Shown piece after piece: positions 8,601 through 15,869 of a stretch of DNA of 43,059 nucleotides. This stretch comes from Methanospirillum stamsii (GTDB lineage: Archaea > Halobacteriota > Methanomicrobia > Methanomicrobiales > Methanospirillaceae). The stretch spans positions 1-43,059 of the forward strand of contig NZ_QGMZ01000061.1 in the NCBI RefSeq assembly GCF_003173335.1, written 5' to 3'. Each line of letters begins with the position of its first letter. Within the stretch, counting starts at the first letter, position 1. The notes beneath the pieces were generated by a model that saw only the letters and a program-made list of their open reading frames with translations, searched no databases and was not told the DNA's origin. A program made the translations under genes and the position numbers.

Positions 8601-9397
8601 CAGGACGACCTCCCGGAAATCATTCTGATGAGTATCAGAATTATACACGACATCACAATAAGAACTAGTGAAAGGGCAATGGAAGCAGTAAGATCACTTT
8701 GCATCATCCCGTAAATTGCAAGTGGCATGGTCTGTGTTTTCCCGGGTAAATTCCCGGCAACCATGATGGTCGCTCCGAATTCTCCTATTCCCCGGGCAAA
8801 GCCCAAAATTATCCCTGAAACTAGTCCCGTCCATGCTAGAGGAATGGTAACTTTAACAAACGTTACAAATGGGCCGGCACCCAGAGTCCGGGCTGCAGAT
8901 TCGTATACCTGGTCTACCATTGCAAATGCAGTCTTTGCCTGTCTGATGTAGAGCGGGCCTGCAACAAAGACTTGGGCCAGTATGACTGCAAATGTGGTAA
9001 AAATGATGGTAATCCCGATATCATCCAGAAATCCCCCAATCAGTCCGCGTCTGCCAAAGAGAACCAGCAATGCCAGACCAGCAACGGACGGTGGAAGAAC
9101 AATTGGCAGGTCAAGCAGTGTTTCAACAAAATTTCGTCCACGATATTCATGTCTTGCATTCAGATATGCAATTGGAGTTCCAAGGAGTACAATAATCACG
9201 GTTGCCATTCCTGCCGTTATAAGAGAGAGCACTATGGCACTGTTGACATCCGGATCCAGGATAGCGGTAACAAAGTCTTCGGGTGAAATCCTGAAAAGGA
9301 GAGAGAGTAGCGGCAAAGTAAAGAAAAGAATGGTGATGATGATGATAAGGCTAAATATCGCAATTGCAAATTTAGTTTTTATCTTTTTTGAACTCAT
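8600..9397 (-). CDS. molybdate/tungstate-type ABC transporter permease
   Basis: A 265-residue ModB/WtpB-type inner-membrane permease with about six hydrophobic segments. The EAA loop region is ESAARTLGAGPFVTFVKVTIP. The following stretch, FARGIGEFGATIMVAG and PGKTQTMPLAIY, is highly typical of molybdate/tungstate permeases. It is translationally coupled to the ATPase gene by a one-base stop/start overlap. No ModA or WtpA solute-binding gene adjoins it, although such genes are normally next to the permease. Whether the ion is molybdate or tungstate cannot be decided here. Confidence 0.88.
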   Translation of the reverse strand: MSSKKIKTKFAIAIFSLIIIITILFFTLPLLSLLFRISPEDFVTAILDPDVNSAIVLSLITAGMATVIIVLLGTPIAYLNARHEYRGRNFVETLLDLPIVLPPSVAGLALLVLFGRRGLIGGFLDDIGITIIFTTFAVILAQVFVAGPLYIRQAKTAFAMVDQVYESAARTLGAGPFVTFVKVTIPLAWTGLVSGIILGFARGIGEFGATIMVAGNLPGKTQTMPLAIYGMMQSDLTASIALSLVLIVMSCIILILIRMISGRSS

Positions 9398-9457
9398 TTA
9401 TACTGCCTGTATGAAATTATCGCCTAAAAAAACAAAGTTAAGACTTTTCTGGAGTGC

Positions 9458-9469
9458 CATTCATGAATG
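9458..9469. promoter_or_regulatory. 12-bp perfect palindrome upstream of the permease gene
   Basis: CATTCATGAATG is perfectly self-complementary and lies 61 bases upstream of the permease ATG, in the gap between mop 2 and the transporter. It could be an operator for metal-responsive control, but one occurrence is weak evidence. Confidence 0.25.
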
Positions 9470-9626
9470 CATATATCGGTTTAATTTATTATCATACTGT
9501 GATACTATCTGGTTTGGTTTGACGAAAATGAAAGGAAGTTAAATTTAATACTGATAATCCATTTTGCACATCATCATTGAGATATTTTTTGAGAACCACA
9601 ATTTATATTTCTTCTGGAATGGCCTT

Positions 9627-9836
9627 TTAATCCACGGCTACCAGTACTTCATTTGCTTTAACTATGGCATAAACCAATTTTCCCACTTTAAGGTCCATAT
9701 TATCAATGGACTGTGTAGTGATTATCGAAGTGATAAGATTTCCACCACCAATATCAATGACAACTTCACCATTAACAGGGCCCTTAATAATAGATTTGAT
9801 AGTTCCCTTGAGAGTATTTCTTGCACTAATTTTCAT
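9627..9836 (-). CDS. mop: molbindin-like Mop-domain protein 2
   Basis: The second 69-residue Mop protein, clearly paralogous to the one at 97-306. It starts MKISARNTLKGTIKS, has IIKGPVNGEVVIDIG in the middle and ends ANEVLVAVD. It lacks the cysteine found at residue 8 of copy 1. It is encoded upstream of, and in the same direction as, the permease and ATPase genes, and may be co-expressed with them. The likely role is cytoplasmic molybdate/tungstate binding, replacing the domain missing from the ATPase. Confidence 0.9.
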   Translation of the reverse strand: MKISARNTLKGTIKSIIKGPVNGEVVIDIGGGNLITSIITTQSIDNMDLKVGKLVYAIVKANEVLVAVD

Positions 9837-9938
9837 GATAATTTCTCCATCTCTTGTACTGTGGCGATCCGTAAGAGAATAGTAAACGAATTAATGTGTT
9901 TCCAACAACCGGAATGATTCATTTTTTGTAAGATCATA

Positions 9939-10040
9939 CTATATATATGAAAACAACCAGATAAGCGTAAAATATTTCCCCGGAGATCAATTATTGAGTG
10001 ATGTAGTTAGCTTTTTATCTTTGTTAAACAAGTATATCTA
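9939..10040 (+). promoter_or_regulatory. TATA-like boxes upstream of moeA 2
   Basis: CTATATATATGAAAA near 9940-9954 is a strong TATA-like element about 105 bases before the moeA 2 ATG. A second candidate, AGTATATCTA near 10031-10040, would give an almost leaderless transcript. No good ribosome-binding site precedes the ATG, which fits the second option. Confidence 0.35.
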
Positions 10041-10055
10041 ATTTTGTGAAAAACC

Positions 10056-11225
10056 ATGCCCGGATCCTTTAATACAGATATTCTTATCTCCATGAAAGAG
10101 GCTCAAAAGATCATATTATCTTCATTTCACCATACCCCACAAACCAGAATCATCCCGGTAAAAGATGCCAAAGGATACATCCTTGCCGAACCGGTGTTCT
10201 CCCAGCGTACAATACCACCCCTGCCTCTGGCAGGAATTGACGGTATTGCAATCAGGAGCAAAGAGACGAAAGGTGCCTCAGAAAAATGCCCACTTCAGAT
10301 TGATGGCATAAAAGTTAATGTAGGGCTTCCAATGCCGGAAGGATATGATGCAGTTGTCCCGGATAAAGAAATTCAGGTTAAAGGGCCGGATCATTGGGTT
10401 ATCTCATCCGTTGTATTTCCCCATTATAATGTCATAAAAAAAGGTTCGGATGCAATGAAAGGTCAGATGGTTATCCAAAAAGACCAATATATCATCCCCT
10501 ATGACATTGCCACGCTTTCGCATTTTGGTGTCCGGAATGTAAAGGTAAAAAAATGGAAGATCGGACTTATCGCTACCGGAGACGAGATAGTTCCCCTGAA
10601 AAAAGATCCCCTTCCCGGACAGATTACCGATACTAATACCATCATGATATCCGAATACATCAGGGAGTATAAAGTTCTCACTGAACTCTATCCAATCACT
10701 CCTGATGATCCGGACCTTATTGCAAAACAGATAACATCCGCATGTGAAAATTGTGATATGGTTCTAGTCTTTGGAGGTTCATCCGGCGGTTCGAAGGATT
10801 ATACCGTAAAAGCCATTGAAAAAAGCGGGTCAGTACTCTTTCACGGGGTGGCTATGTTCCCGGGTACATCTGTTTCATGTGGATCTGTCAAGGATACACC
10901 TGTATTTGGAATGCCCGGACAGGCTATTGCAAGTCTCATTACCTTTTTTAATCTGGTATTTCCGATGCTAAAATCATGGGGTGTTCCAATCCCTGCAAAA
11001 AAACATGTTATCGGGGAGATAACCGAAGACATTAACCCATGTAACCAGTTTGATATCTTCCATTTGGTTTCTACAAGATATTCAGATGGAAAGATCAGCA
11101 TTTTTCCACTGGAATGGGCATTTGGACATATGACCGGTATGGCGGCAGATGGAATCCTTCATCTTCCCCGATGGAGTAACGGGTTTAGAAAAGGTGAAAG
11201 AGTCCAGGTTATACTTATCAGGTAA
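10056..11225 (+). CDS. moeA: MoeA-like molybdopterin molybdenumtransferase 2
   Basis: The second MoeA-like protein, also 389 residues and collinear with copy 1. Conserved blocks are ISMKEAQKIILSSFH, LAGIDGIAIRSKETK, VNVGLPMPEGYDAVVPDKE, ATGDEIVP, VFGGSSGGSKDYTVKAIEKSG and FGMPGQAIASL. It departs further from canonical MoeA than copy 1: PGKP is PGTS, and the LPGNPVS loop is MPGQAIA. Those loops bind pterin and metal in the family, so altered metal preference or reduced activity is possible. It is transcribed divergently from mop 2, echoing the association of moeA 1 with mop 1. Confidence 0.87.
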   Translation: MPGSFNTDILISMKEAQKIILSSFHHTPQTRIIPVKDAKGYILAEPVFSQRTIPPLPLAGIDGIAIRSKETKGASEKCPLQIDGIKVNVGLPMPEGYDAVVPDKEIQVKGPDHWVISSVVFPHYNVIKKGSDAMKGQMVIQKDQYIIPYDIATLSHFGVRNVKVKKWKIGLIATGDEIVPLKKDPLPGQITDTNTIMISEYIREYKVLTELYPITPDDPDLIAKQITSACENCDMVLVFGGSSGGSKDYTVKAIEKSGSVLFHGVAMFPGTSVSCGSVKDTPVFGMPGQAIASLITFFNLVFPMLKSWGVPIPAKKHVIGEITEDINPCNQFDIFHLVSTRYSDGKISIFPLEWAFGHMTGMAADGILHLPRWSNGFRKGERVQVILIR

Positions 11226-11233
11226 TCTGGATT

Positions 11234-11752
11234 TCAGCGTTTCAATGAGGGATTTGCCTCTTTATGCTCCAGGTGCTTATTGAGAAGATAGAGAAGAATA
11301 ATGAGAGGCGGGAGCAGGAGATCTATCCATAATATGGGGCCTGCATTATTAACAGCCATGTTTCCTGCAGAGATAATCTGCCAGATATGGCCGACACCTG
11401 CTCCGAATATGAATATACTATAGGCGATAATGGTTGCTATTCTGAATGATCCCGTGACCCTGAAAGAGATTAGACCCAGCACTCCGATTGCAAGGTTGGC
11501 CAAGGCAACCTCCTGCTGAAACGGATTTCCAGTCGGCCATCCGATACTATTCGCTACCTGGTCAGCAAAAAATGTGTGTCCGATAAATGCCCATATACCT
11601 CCAAATCCGATAATTACCAGGAATATCCAACTGAGGAGAATCTCAATCCGTTGTGAGGCAGAGATTTTCCTTTTTCTCTTGTTCATCTCCACTCCTGCAC
11701 CAATGAGCGCAATGAGAATAAAAATCAGGGGGAGAAGATCCACGAATGCCAT
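11234..11752 (-). CDS. DUF6790-like integral membrane protein
   Basis: A 172-residue membrane protein with four or five hydrophobic segments. The pattern SIGWPTGNPFQQEVALANLAIGVLG in the middle is the block I associate with the DUF6790 family of archaeal and bacterial membrane proteins of unknown function. The C-terminus is charged and ends in the cytoplasm or outside by an undetermined topology. A TATA-like TTATATATT about 27 bases upstream of the ATG suggests a leaderless transcript. The gene converges on moeA 2 with only 8 bases between the stops. Confidence 0.7.
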   Translation of the reverse strand: MAFVDLLPLIFILIALIGAGVEMNKRKRKISASQRIEILLSWIFLVIIGFGGIWAFIGHTFFADQVANSIGWPTGNPFQQEVALANLAIGVLGLISFRVTGSFRIATIIAYSIFIFGAGVGHIWQIISAGNMAVNNAGPILWIDLLLPPLIILLYLLNKHLEHKEANPSLKR

Positions 11753-11766
11753 ATATAAAAAACGAC

Positions 11767-11787
11767 AGGAAATATATAATAGGTGAG
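11767..11787. promoter_or_regulatory. shared AT box of a divergent gene pair
   Basis: GAAATATATAATAGG lies between the leftward DUF6790-like gene and the rightward UbiA gene. It can serve as a TATA box leftwards for a near-leaderless transcript starting at 11752, and rightwards for a transcript carrying the GAGGAAGGAAG ribosome-binding site before 11836. Confidence 0.35.
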
Positions 11788-11835
11788 GAACAGGAAGAAA
11801 TATTTTTTTTAACAGAATAAACCAGAGGAAGGAAG

Positions 11836-12693
11836 ATGAAGTCTTTTATGCAAGTTAAACTGTTTGCATGTGCTGATCTTATCCGGATGGATCTTGCCAT
11901 TGGTGCAGGTTTTTTTCTTGTTGCCGGAGAAATTCTTGTAACCGGCGGTCTTCCTCCCATACAACAGGTGATACTCGGATTTCTTACCCTTTTTTTTATT
12001 TCAGGTTCAGCAAATATTTCAAATGATTATTTTGACCGGGAAGTGGACAAAATTAATCTGCCGAGCCGCCCTCTCCCGTCCGGCTGGATAACTATCCGAG
12101 AACTATGGGCCTTCTTTTCACTTTTTACCATTCTCGGGTTTGTTACCGCAAGCCTACTCGGTCCGGAGGTGCTGATACTGGTTTTTCTCCTCTGGGGAAT
12201 TGCATTTTTCTACAATATGAAATTTAAGGAATGTGGGTTTTTTGGCAACTTTATCGTTGCCTTCTGCCTTGGAATGATCTTTATTCTCGCGGGAATACTT
12301 GCCGGAACAATAAACGGAGTAATTCTGACCTTTGCCGGGCTGGCATTCTTCTTTGATCTGGGAGAAGAGGTTGCAAGTGATGTAATGGATGTAAAAGGTG
12401 ATGAAATCCGGTCATCAAAGAGCATTGCAAAACGATGGGGGAAGGATAAGGCAATGGTAGTCTCCGGATTGATGTTCGTGGTTTTCTTTCTGCTAACTCT
12501 CATTCCATTCCTTATGGGCTGGCTGTGGTATGATTACCTGATTCTTGCTCTTATCATGGATCTATGGATGATTATTTGTGTGATAAAACTGATGAGAAAT
12601 GAAACAACAGATAAAGGACGTGTTCAGATCAGAAGACTCTATCTCACCTGGGGTTTGTTTGTTTTCGTATTTGCCTTTAGCAGAATTCTATAA
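11836..12693 (+). CDS. UbiA-family prenyltransferase
   Basis: An integral membrane prenyltransferase of 285 residues. The first aspartate motif is NDYFDREVD (N63, D64, D67, D71) and the second is DVMDVKGDE (D182 to D189). It has about eight hydrophobic segments. Archaeal enzymes of this type include digeranylgeranylglyceryl phosphate synthase, which adds the second prenyl chain during ether-lipid synthesis, and prenyltransferases of quinone or haem pathways. The length and the NLPSRPLPSG continuation of the first motif favour the lipid enzyme, but paralogues are common in methanogens. The ribosome-binding site is GAGGAAGGAAG. Confidence 0.85.
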   Translation: MKSFMQVKLFACADLIRMDLAIGAGFFLVAGEILVTGGLPPIQQVILGFLTLFFISGSANISNDYFDREVDKINLPSRPLPSGWITIRELWAFFSLFTILGFVTASLLGPEVLILVFLLWGIAFFYNMKFKECGFFGNFIVAFCLGMIFILAGILAGTINGVILTFAGLAFFFDLGEEVASDVMDVKGDEIRSSKSIAKRWGKDKAMVVSGLMFVVFFLLTLIPFLMGWLWYDYLILALIMDLWMIICVIKLMRNETTDKGRVQIRRLYLTWGLFVFVFAFSRIL

Positions 12694-12767
12694 GAATGTA
12701 ATAAGTGGCACCTTAATCATTCCAATAATGCGATATCTTCATGATGTTGGGGGATGATTGACAACAC

Positions 12768-14210
12768 ATGAAAAAAAATTCACATATCAGGATGACACTT
12801 CTGATCCTCCTTACTTTTATTCTGGCAGCACAGATTTCTTTTGCTGACACCATTCCGCCGGACCATCCGGTTAAACTTATCTTCATCCATCATTCAGTGG
12901 GTGAAAATTGGCTCTCTGATGATAACGGAGGACTTGGAAGGGCCCTTGGGGATAACAATTACTTTGTCAGTGATACCTATTACGGCTGGGGTCCGGATGC
13001 AATCGGTGATCGGACTGACATAATCAACTGGCCGGAATGGTTTACCGGACCTGACCGGGACAGGTACATGGAAGCAGTTTATTCAGAATTTGATGATGAT
13101 GCTGCAGGCTATGATTATTATAACCGCCCTATGGCTGATCCCGGTGGAGAAAACCAGATTATTGTCTTTAAATCCTGTTATCCCAATTCAAACCTTGCCG
13201 GAAATCCGGACGATCCGGTCGCTGATGGTCCGGATATGACGGTTGGGGGAGCAAAATATGTCTATAACGAACTGCTTGATTACTTTGAAGAGCATCCGGA
13301 AAAACTGTTTATTGCAATCACTCCTCCTCCAGAAATCTCCCCTGAATATGGAGATTCAGCACAAGCCTTCAGTACATGGATGGTGGAAGACTGGCTTTCT
13401 TCTTATCCGGGAACAAATGTCGGAGTATTTGACCTCCATGCCGTTCTGAGCAGCCCGGATAATCATCACACCGCTGAAGGTGATACCCTTGTCTACACCC
13501 CCGGACATGGAAATACTCTTGCCTACCCGACTGATGATCCTCATCCATCCCAGGCAGGAAATATCAAGGCAACCCGAGAATTTGTTCCTCTGCTCAATTA
13601 TTACTACAATCGGTGGATAAACGGGGACAATGCTCCCCGGATTACAACAGAAACTCCGGAACTGACTACAACCACAGAGGCCCCGGACTCTTCTGCTTCA
13701 GAGGAATTGAACGTTGAACCGGTGAGTTCCTCTTCGATAATGGAAAAATCGGCAATTGGGGAGATTGGAGGTGACTGGGCAACCTATGATGACGGAGAGT
13801 CCTCTATCTCCCTTTCTGCTGATACATCATCATCTTTCTGTGTGGAAACAACAGTAATTCCGGGAGGATGGGCAACGGTAGAGACCTTGTCTGATGAGCC
13901 ATCTGACTGGTCCGGGTTTTCAGGTATATCGTATACCCTTTCTGCAGACCGCGAAGGAATACCCTATTCACTGGTTCTCTATGCTGCAGAAGGTCCGGAA
14001 GAAAAGACCGGGTATTCAGTCGCTAAAATAACCGGTCCTGATAGTGCCGGTTCCGGGGAATTTGTTAGTATCCCCTGGCAGGAATTTTCACCCCTGGAAG
14101 GGGATGGTAGTTTTAATCCGAGAGTTGCAAAAGGGCTTTTCTTTTCATTTGAAAGTGGAGATGGAGAACCGATGAGGATTTGTATCAGTGACCTGGCACT
14201 GACCGAATAA
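12768..14210 (+). CDS. secreted SGNH-like hydrolase with C-terminal beta-rich domain
   Basis: A 480-residue exported protein with a signal peptide over residues 1-26 (QISFA-DT). The domain at about 30-285 starts with LIFIHHSVGENWL and ends with a DDPHPSQAGN block, which resembles block V (D-x-H) of SGNH/GDSL hydrolases; the classical GDS block is not obvious. A Thr/Ser/Pro-rich linker (TTETPELTTTTE) follows near residue 297. The C-terminal 140 residues (WATYDDGESSISLS to MRICISDLAL) look like a CIA30/carbohydrate-binding beta-sandwich. A role at the cell envelope, for example deacylating a polysaccharide, is an inference. No membrane anchor is visible. Confidence 0.6.
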   Translation: MKKNSHIRMTLLILLTFILAAQISFADTIPPDHPVKLIFIHHSVGENWLSDDNGGLGRALGDNNYFVSDTYYGWGPDAIGDRTDIINWPEWFTGPDRDRYMEAVYSEFDDDAAGYDYYNRPMADPGGENQIIVFKSCYPNSNLAGNPDDPVADGPDMTVGGAKYVYNELLDYFEEHPEKLFIAITPPPEISPEYGDSAQAFSTWMVEDWLSSYPGTNVGVFDLHAVLSSPDNHHTAEGDTLVYTPGHGNTLAYPTDDPHPSQAGNIKATREFVPLLNYYYNRWINGDNAPRITTETPELTTTTEAPDSSASEELNVEPVSSSSIMEKSAIGEIGGDWATYDDGESSISLSADTSSSFCVETTVIPGGWATVETLSDEPSDWSGFSGISYTLSADREGIPYSLVLYAAEGPEEKTGYSVAKITGPDSAGSGEFVSIPWQEFSPLEGDGSFNPRVAKGLFFSFESGDGEPMRICISDLALTE

Positions 14211-14265
14211 AAATTCCTCCCTTCCGGGATGAAGAACAGGGGAGAAGGGGGAGCAGGATAGTTCT

Positions 14266-14475
14266 CTATTTTTCATTCCCGGATATTTCATCCAAAGAAT
14301 ACCTGACAAAGGTACAAGACCCGGATTTCAATCTCTCACCGGGGGCAAGGGAGAGTATATATCGTTCTGCATGGTCTTCACATACAGCCGATGCACAGCA
14401 TCCAAGGAACTGTATACCGATAGCAGGTTTGCCACAGACAAAAATTCTCGGAAAATAATTCCTGCCGAATGATAT
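14266..14475 (-). pseudogene. cysteine-rich reading frame without a standard start codon
   Basis: An open frame of 70 codons (including the stop) between stops at 14476-14478 and 14266-14268 contains no ATG, GTG or TTG. Its translation looks like real protein: RIFVCGKPAIGIQFLGCC, then ASAVCEDHAERYILSLAPGE, then SGSCTFVRYSLDEISG. It has five cysteines including a CC pair. It begins just after four in-frame or near-frame stop codons at the end of the decarboxylase-family gene on the same strand. It is either a gene starting at ATT (14445), a gene that lost its 5' end, or a frameshifted remnant. The family was not recognised. Confidence 0.4.
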
Positions 14476-14484
14476 TTATTATTA

Positions 14485-14877
14485 TTACTTATCTTCTGGC
14501 AGGAGCCGGAGAGCGGATGCAAGTATTTTTGTCTTCCCCATCATAGCAGCGATCATGATGGTATCAAGGATTTCGTCCCGTGTTGCCCCTTCCTTTTGTG
14601 CAGCCCGGATATGAACTTTCAGACAATTGTCTGCACCAGCTCCTGCAGCGGCTGCAATAGCGATAAGTTCTGCAGTTTTTGGTGAGAGGGAATCAGGCCT
14701 TCCGGTTTTATAATCGGCAAGACTGGAGAGAACAAAGGTATCGGGTCTCTCTCTCATGGCGGAAAAGATAAATGGTTTAACTCCAAGCATATTTTCAACA
14801 TCAGCCATGATATCATCGCCTAATTCTTCACGATGCTGTAAAAAATCTGCAACGATTTGTTCATTCTTATCCTGCAT
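14485..14877 (-). CDS. carboxymuconolactone decarboxylase (AhpD-like) family protein
   Basis: A 130-residue, mostly helical protein of the CMD/AhpD superfamily. The core reads LSPKTAELIAIAAAAGAGADNC, then LKVHIRAAQKEGATRDEILDTIMIAAMMGKT. AhpD peroxidases use a C-x-x-C-x-x-x-H triad. Here the first cysteine is alanine (ADNC-LKVH), so only one cysteine and the histidine remain and a standard disulfide peroxidase cycle is unlikely. The start is fixed by family length. It overlaps the 3' end of the upstream gene by 58 bases, an unusually long overlap. Confidence 0.8.
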   Translation of the reverse strand: MQDKNEQIVADFLQHREELGDDIMADVENMLGVKPFIFSAMRERPDTFVLSSLADYKTGRPDSLSPKTAELIAIAAAAGAGADNCLKVHIRAAQKEGATRDEILDTIMIAAMMGKTKILASALRLLPEDK

Positions 14878-15173
14878 AGTACCACATCAGGGTCAGAACC
14901 CATAAATCTGCCTTTTTTGTGCAGGTGATATTCACCATCTTCCGGCGGGGAATCAGTCGTAAACATCTCCGGAAAAAAGAGATTGGTTTCAGGCCGGTTC
15001 ACAGTATCAGCCCAGGTCTCAATGGTGGTCAGAATACTATCCGCTTCATCGCTGGAGACCGTTATCTTCTCACGTTTAAACCCGACATTGTAGAGTTCTC
15101 CGGTATCGGTGTGATATTTGAGTATTACACTACACCCGTCCTCTGAACTGTCATGTGACCCGGTCCCACCCAT
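14820..15173 (-). CDS. hypothetical protein
   Basis: A 117-residue protein with no recognised family. It starts with a glycine/serine-rich stretch (MGGTGSHDSSEDG), has alternating strand-like segments (SVILKYHTDTGELYNVGF), an acidic helix (SDEADSILTTIETWADTV) and a basic end. The frame stays open upstream of the ATG for about 40 codons with no earlier ATG, GTG or TTG, and that translation is also protein-like (SGAFDTIISTIVSNTALAS), so the true start may be missed or lost. The last 19 residues overlap the next gene and may be read-through after loss of an original stop. Confidence 0.45.
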   Translation of the reverse strand: MGGTGSHDSSEDGCSVILKYHTDTGELYNVGFKREKITVSSDEADSILTTIETWADTVNRPETNLFFPEMFTTDSPPEDGEYHLHKKGRFMGSDPDVVLCRIRMNKSLQIFYSIVKN

Positions 15174-15411
15174 GGCAGATGCCAGTGCGGTATTTGAAAC
15201 GATTGTTGAGATAATGGTATCAAATGCACCTGAAATTACCTGCCCGGAATTGATACATCTTGAGAGGGTAATAAATTAATGAACACACGATATAATATGA
15301 GTGATTGATTTGATCAATATTATCCAAAGATCTGAAAAGGTTACTTCAAATGAGGAGTCATATTTTCAGGGTTTAAAAATTTTGTAGAATAATCTGTTAG
15401 ACAGGGGATCC

Positions 15412-15633
15412 ATGTTTCAAAAATTCAATGTTGTTATTGAACCCGGAGAAGACGGATGGTTTGTTGTGACCGTACCAGGCCTTCCTGGTTGTATAACACA
15501 AGGAAAAACAATAGACGAAGCGACAAAAAATGCCAAAGAGGCAATTGAGGCTTATCTCGAATCAAATCCGAACCATCAAATCACTCTCCGGGCAAGTCAG
15601 GTTTGTGTTAGAGAAGTTCAGGTTAATGTCTGA
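15412..15633 (+). CDS. hicB: HicB-family antitoxin
   Basis: A 73-residue HicB-like protein. It has the degraded RNase H-like fold pattern NVVIEPGEDGWFVVTVPGLPGCITQGKTIDEATKNAKEAIEAYL split over its length, which is diagnostic of the family. In HicAB systems HicB neutralises the HicA mRNA-cleaving toxin and often represses its own operon. The short C-terminal tail (about 20 residues) contains no obvious helix-turn-helix. The order antitoxin-toxin with a 5-base gap indicates one operon. AGGGG lies 4 bases before the ATG. Confidence 0.88.
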   Translation: MFQKFNVVIEPGEDGWFVVTVPGLPGCITQGKTIDEATKNAKEAIEAYLESNPNHQITLRASQVCVREVQVNV

Positions 15634-15638
15634 TAGTA

Positions 15639-15869
15639 ATGAGTAAATTTCCCCTCCTTCCTGCCCGGAAAGTTATAAATGCAATGATCCGTTTGGGGTA
15701 CTGCATAGATCATCAGAAAGGCAGCCATGTTGTGCTTAAAAAAAATGATGGACAACGAACTATAGTAATACCGGATCATAGTGAACTGGACCGAGGGACT
15801 TTAAAAGCAATTTTGAAACAATCTGGTATAGATATCGAAGAGTTACTATCAGTTCTTCTATCACAATAA
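15639..15869 (+). CDS. hicA: HicA-family mRNA interferase toxin
   Basis: A 76-residue HicA/YcfA protein with the double-stranded RNA-binding-like fold. The conserved pattern is ARKVINAMIRLGYCIDHQKGSHVVL, with the catalytic histidine at H30 within G-S-H, followed by VIPDHSELDRGTLKAILKQSGID. It starts 5 bases after the hicB stop. It appears intact and should be an active translation-dependent or free mRNA nuclease held in check by HicB. The pair stands at the edge of the type I restriction island. Confidence 0.9.
   Translation: MSKFPLLPARKVINAMIRLGYCIDHQKGSHVVLKKNDGQRTIVIPDHSELDRGTLKAILKQSGIDIEELLSVLLSQ

Noticed and set aside
8600-8648. longer start for the ABC ATPase at 8648
   Set aside because: The extra 16 residues are translated from within the permease gene, and the ATG at 8600 has a strong ribosome-binding site and stop/start overlap.
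14328-14522. 64-codon minus-strand frame overlapping the decarboxylase-family gene end
   Set aside because: The neighbouring frame (14266-14475) gives a far more protein-like translation over the same bases.
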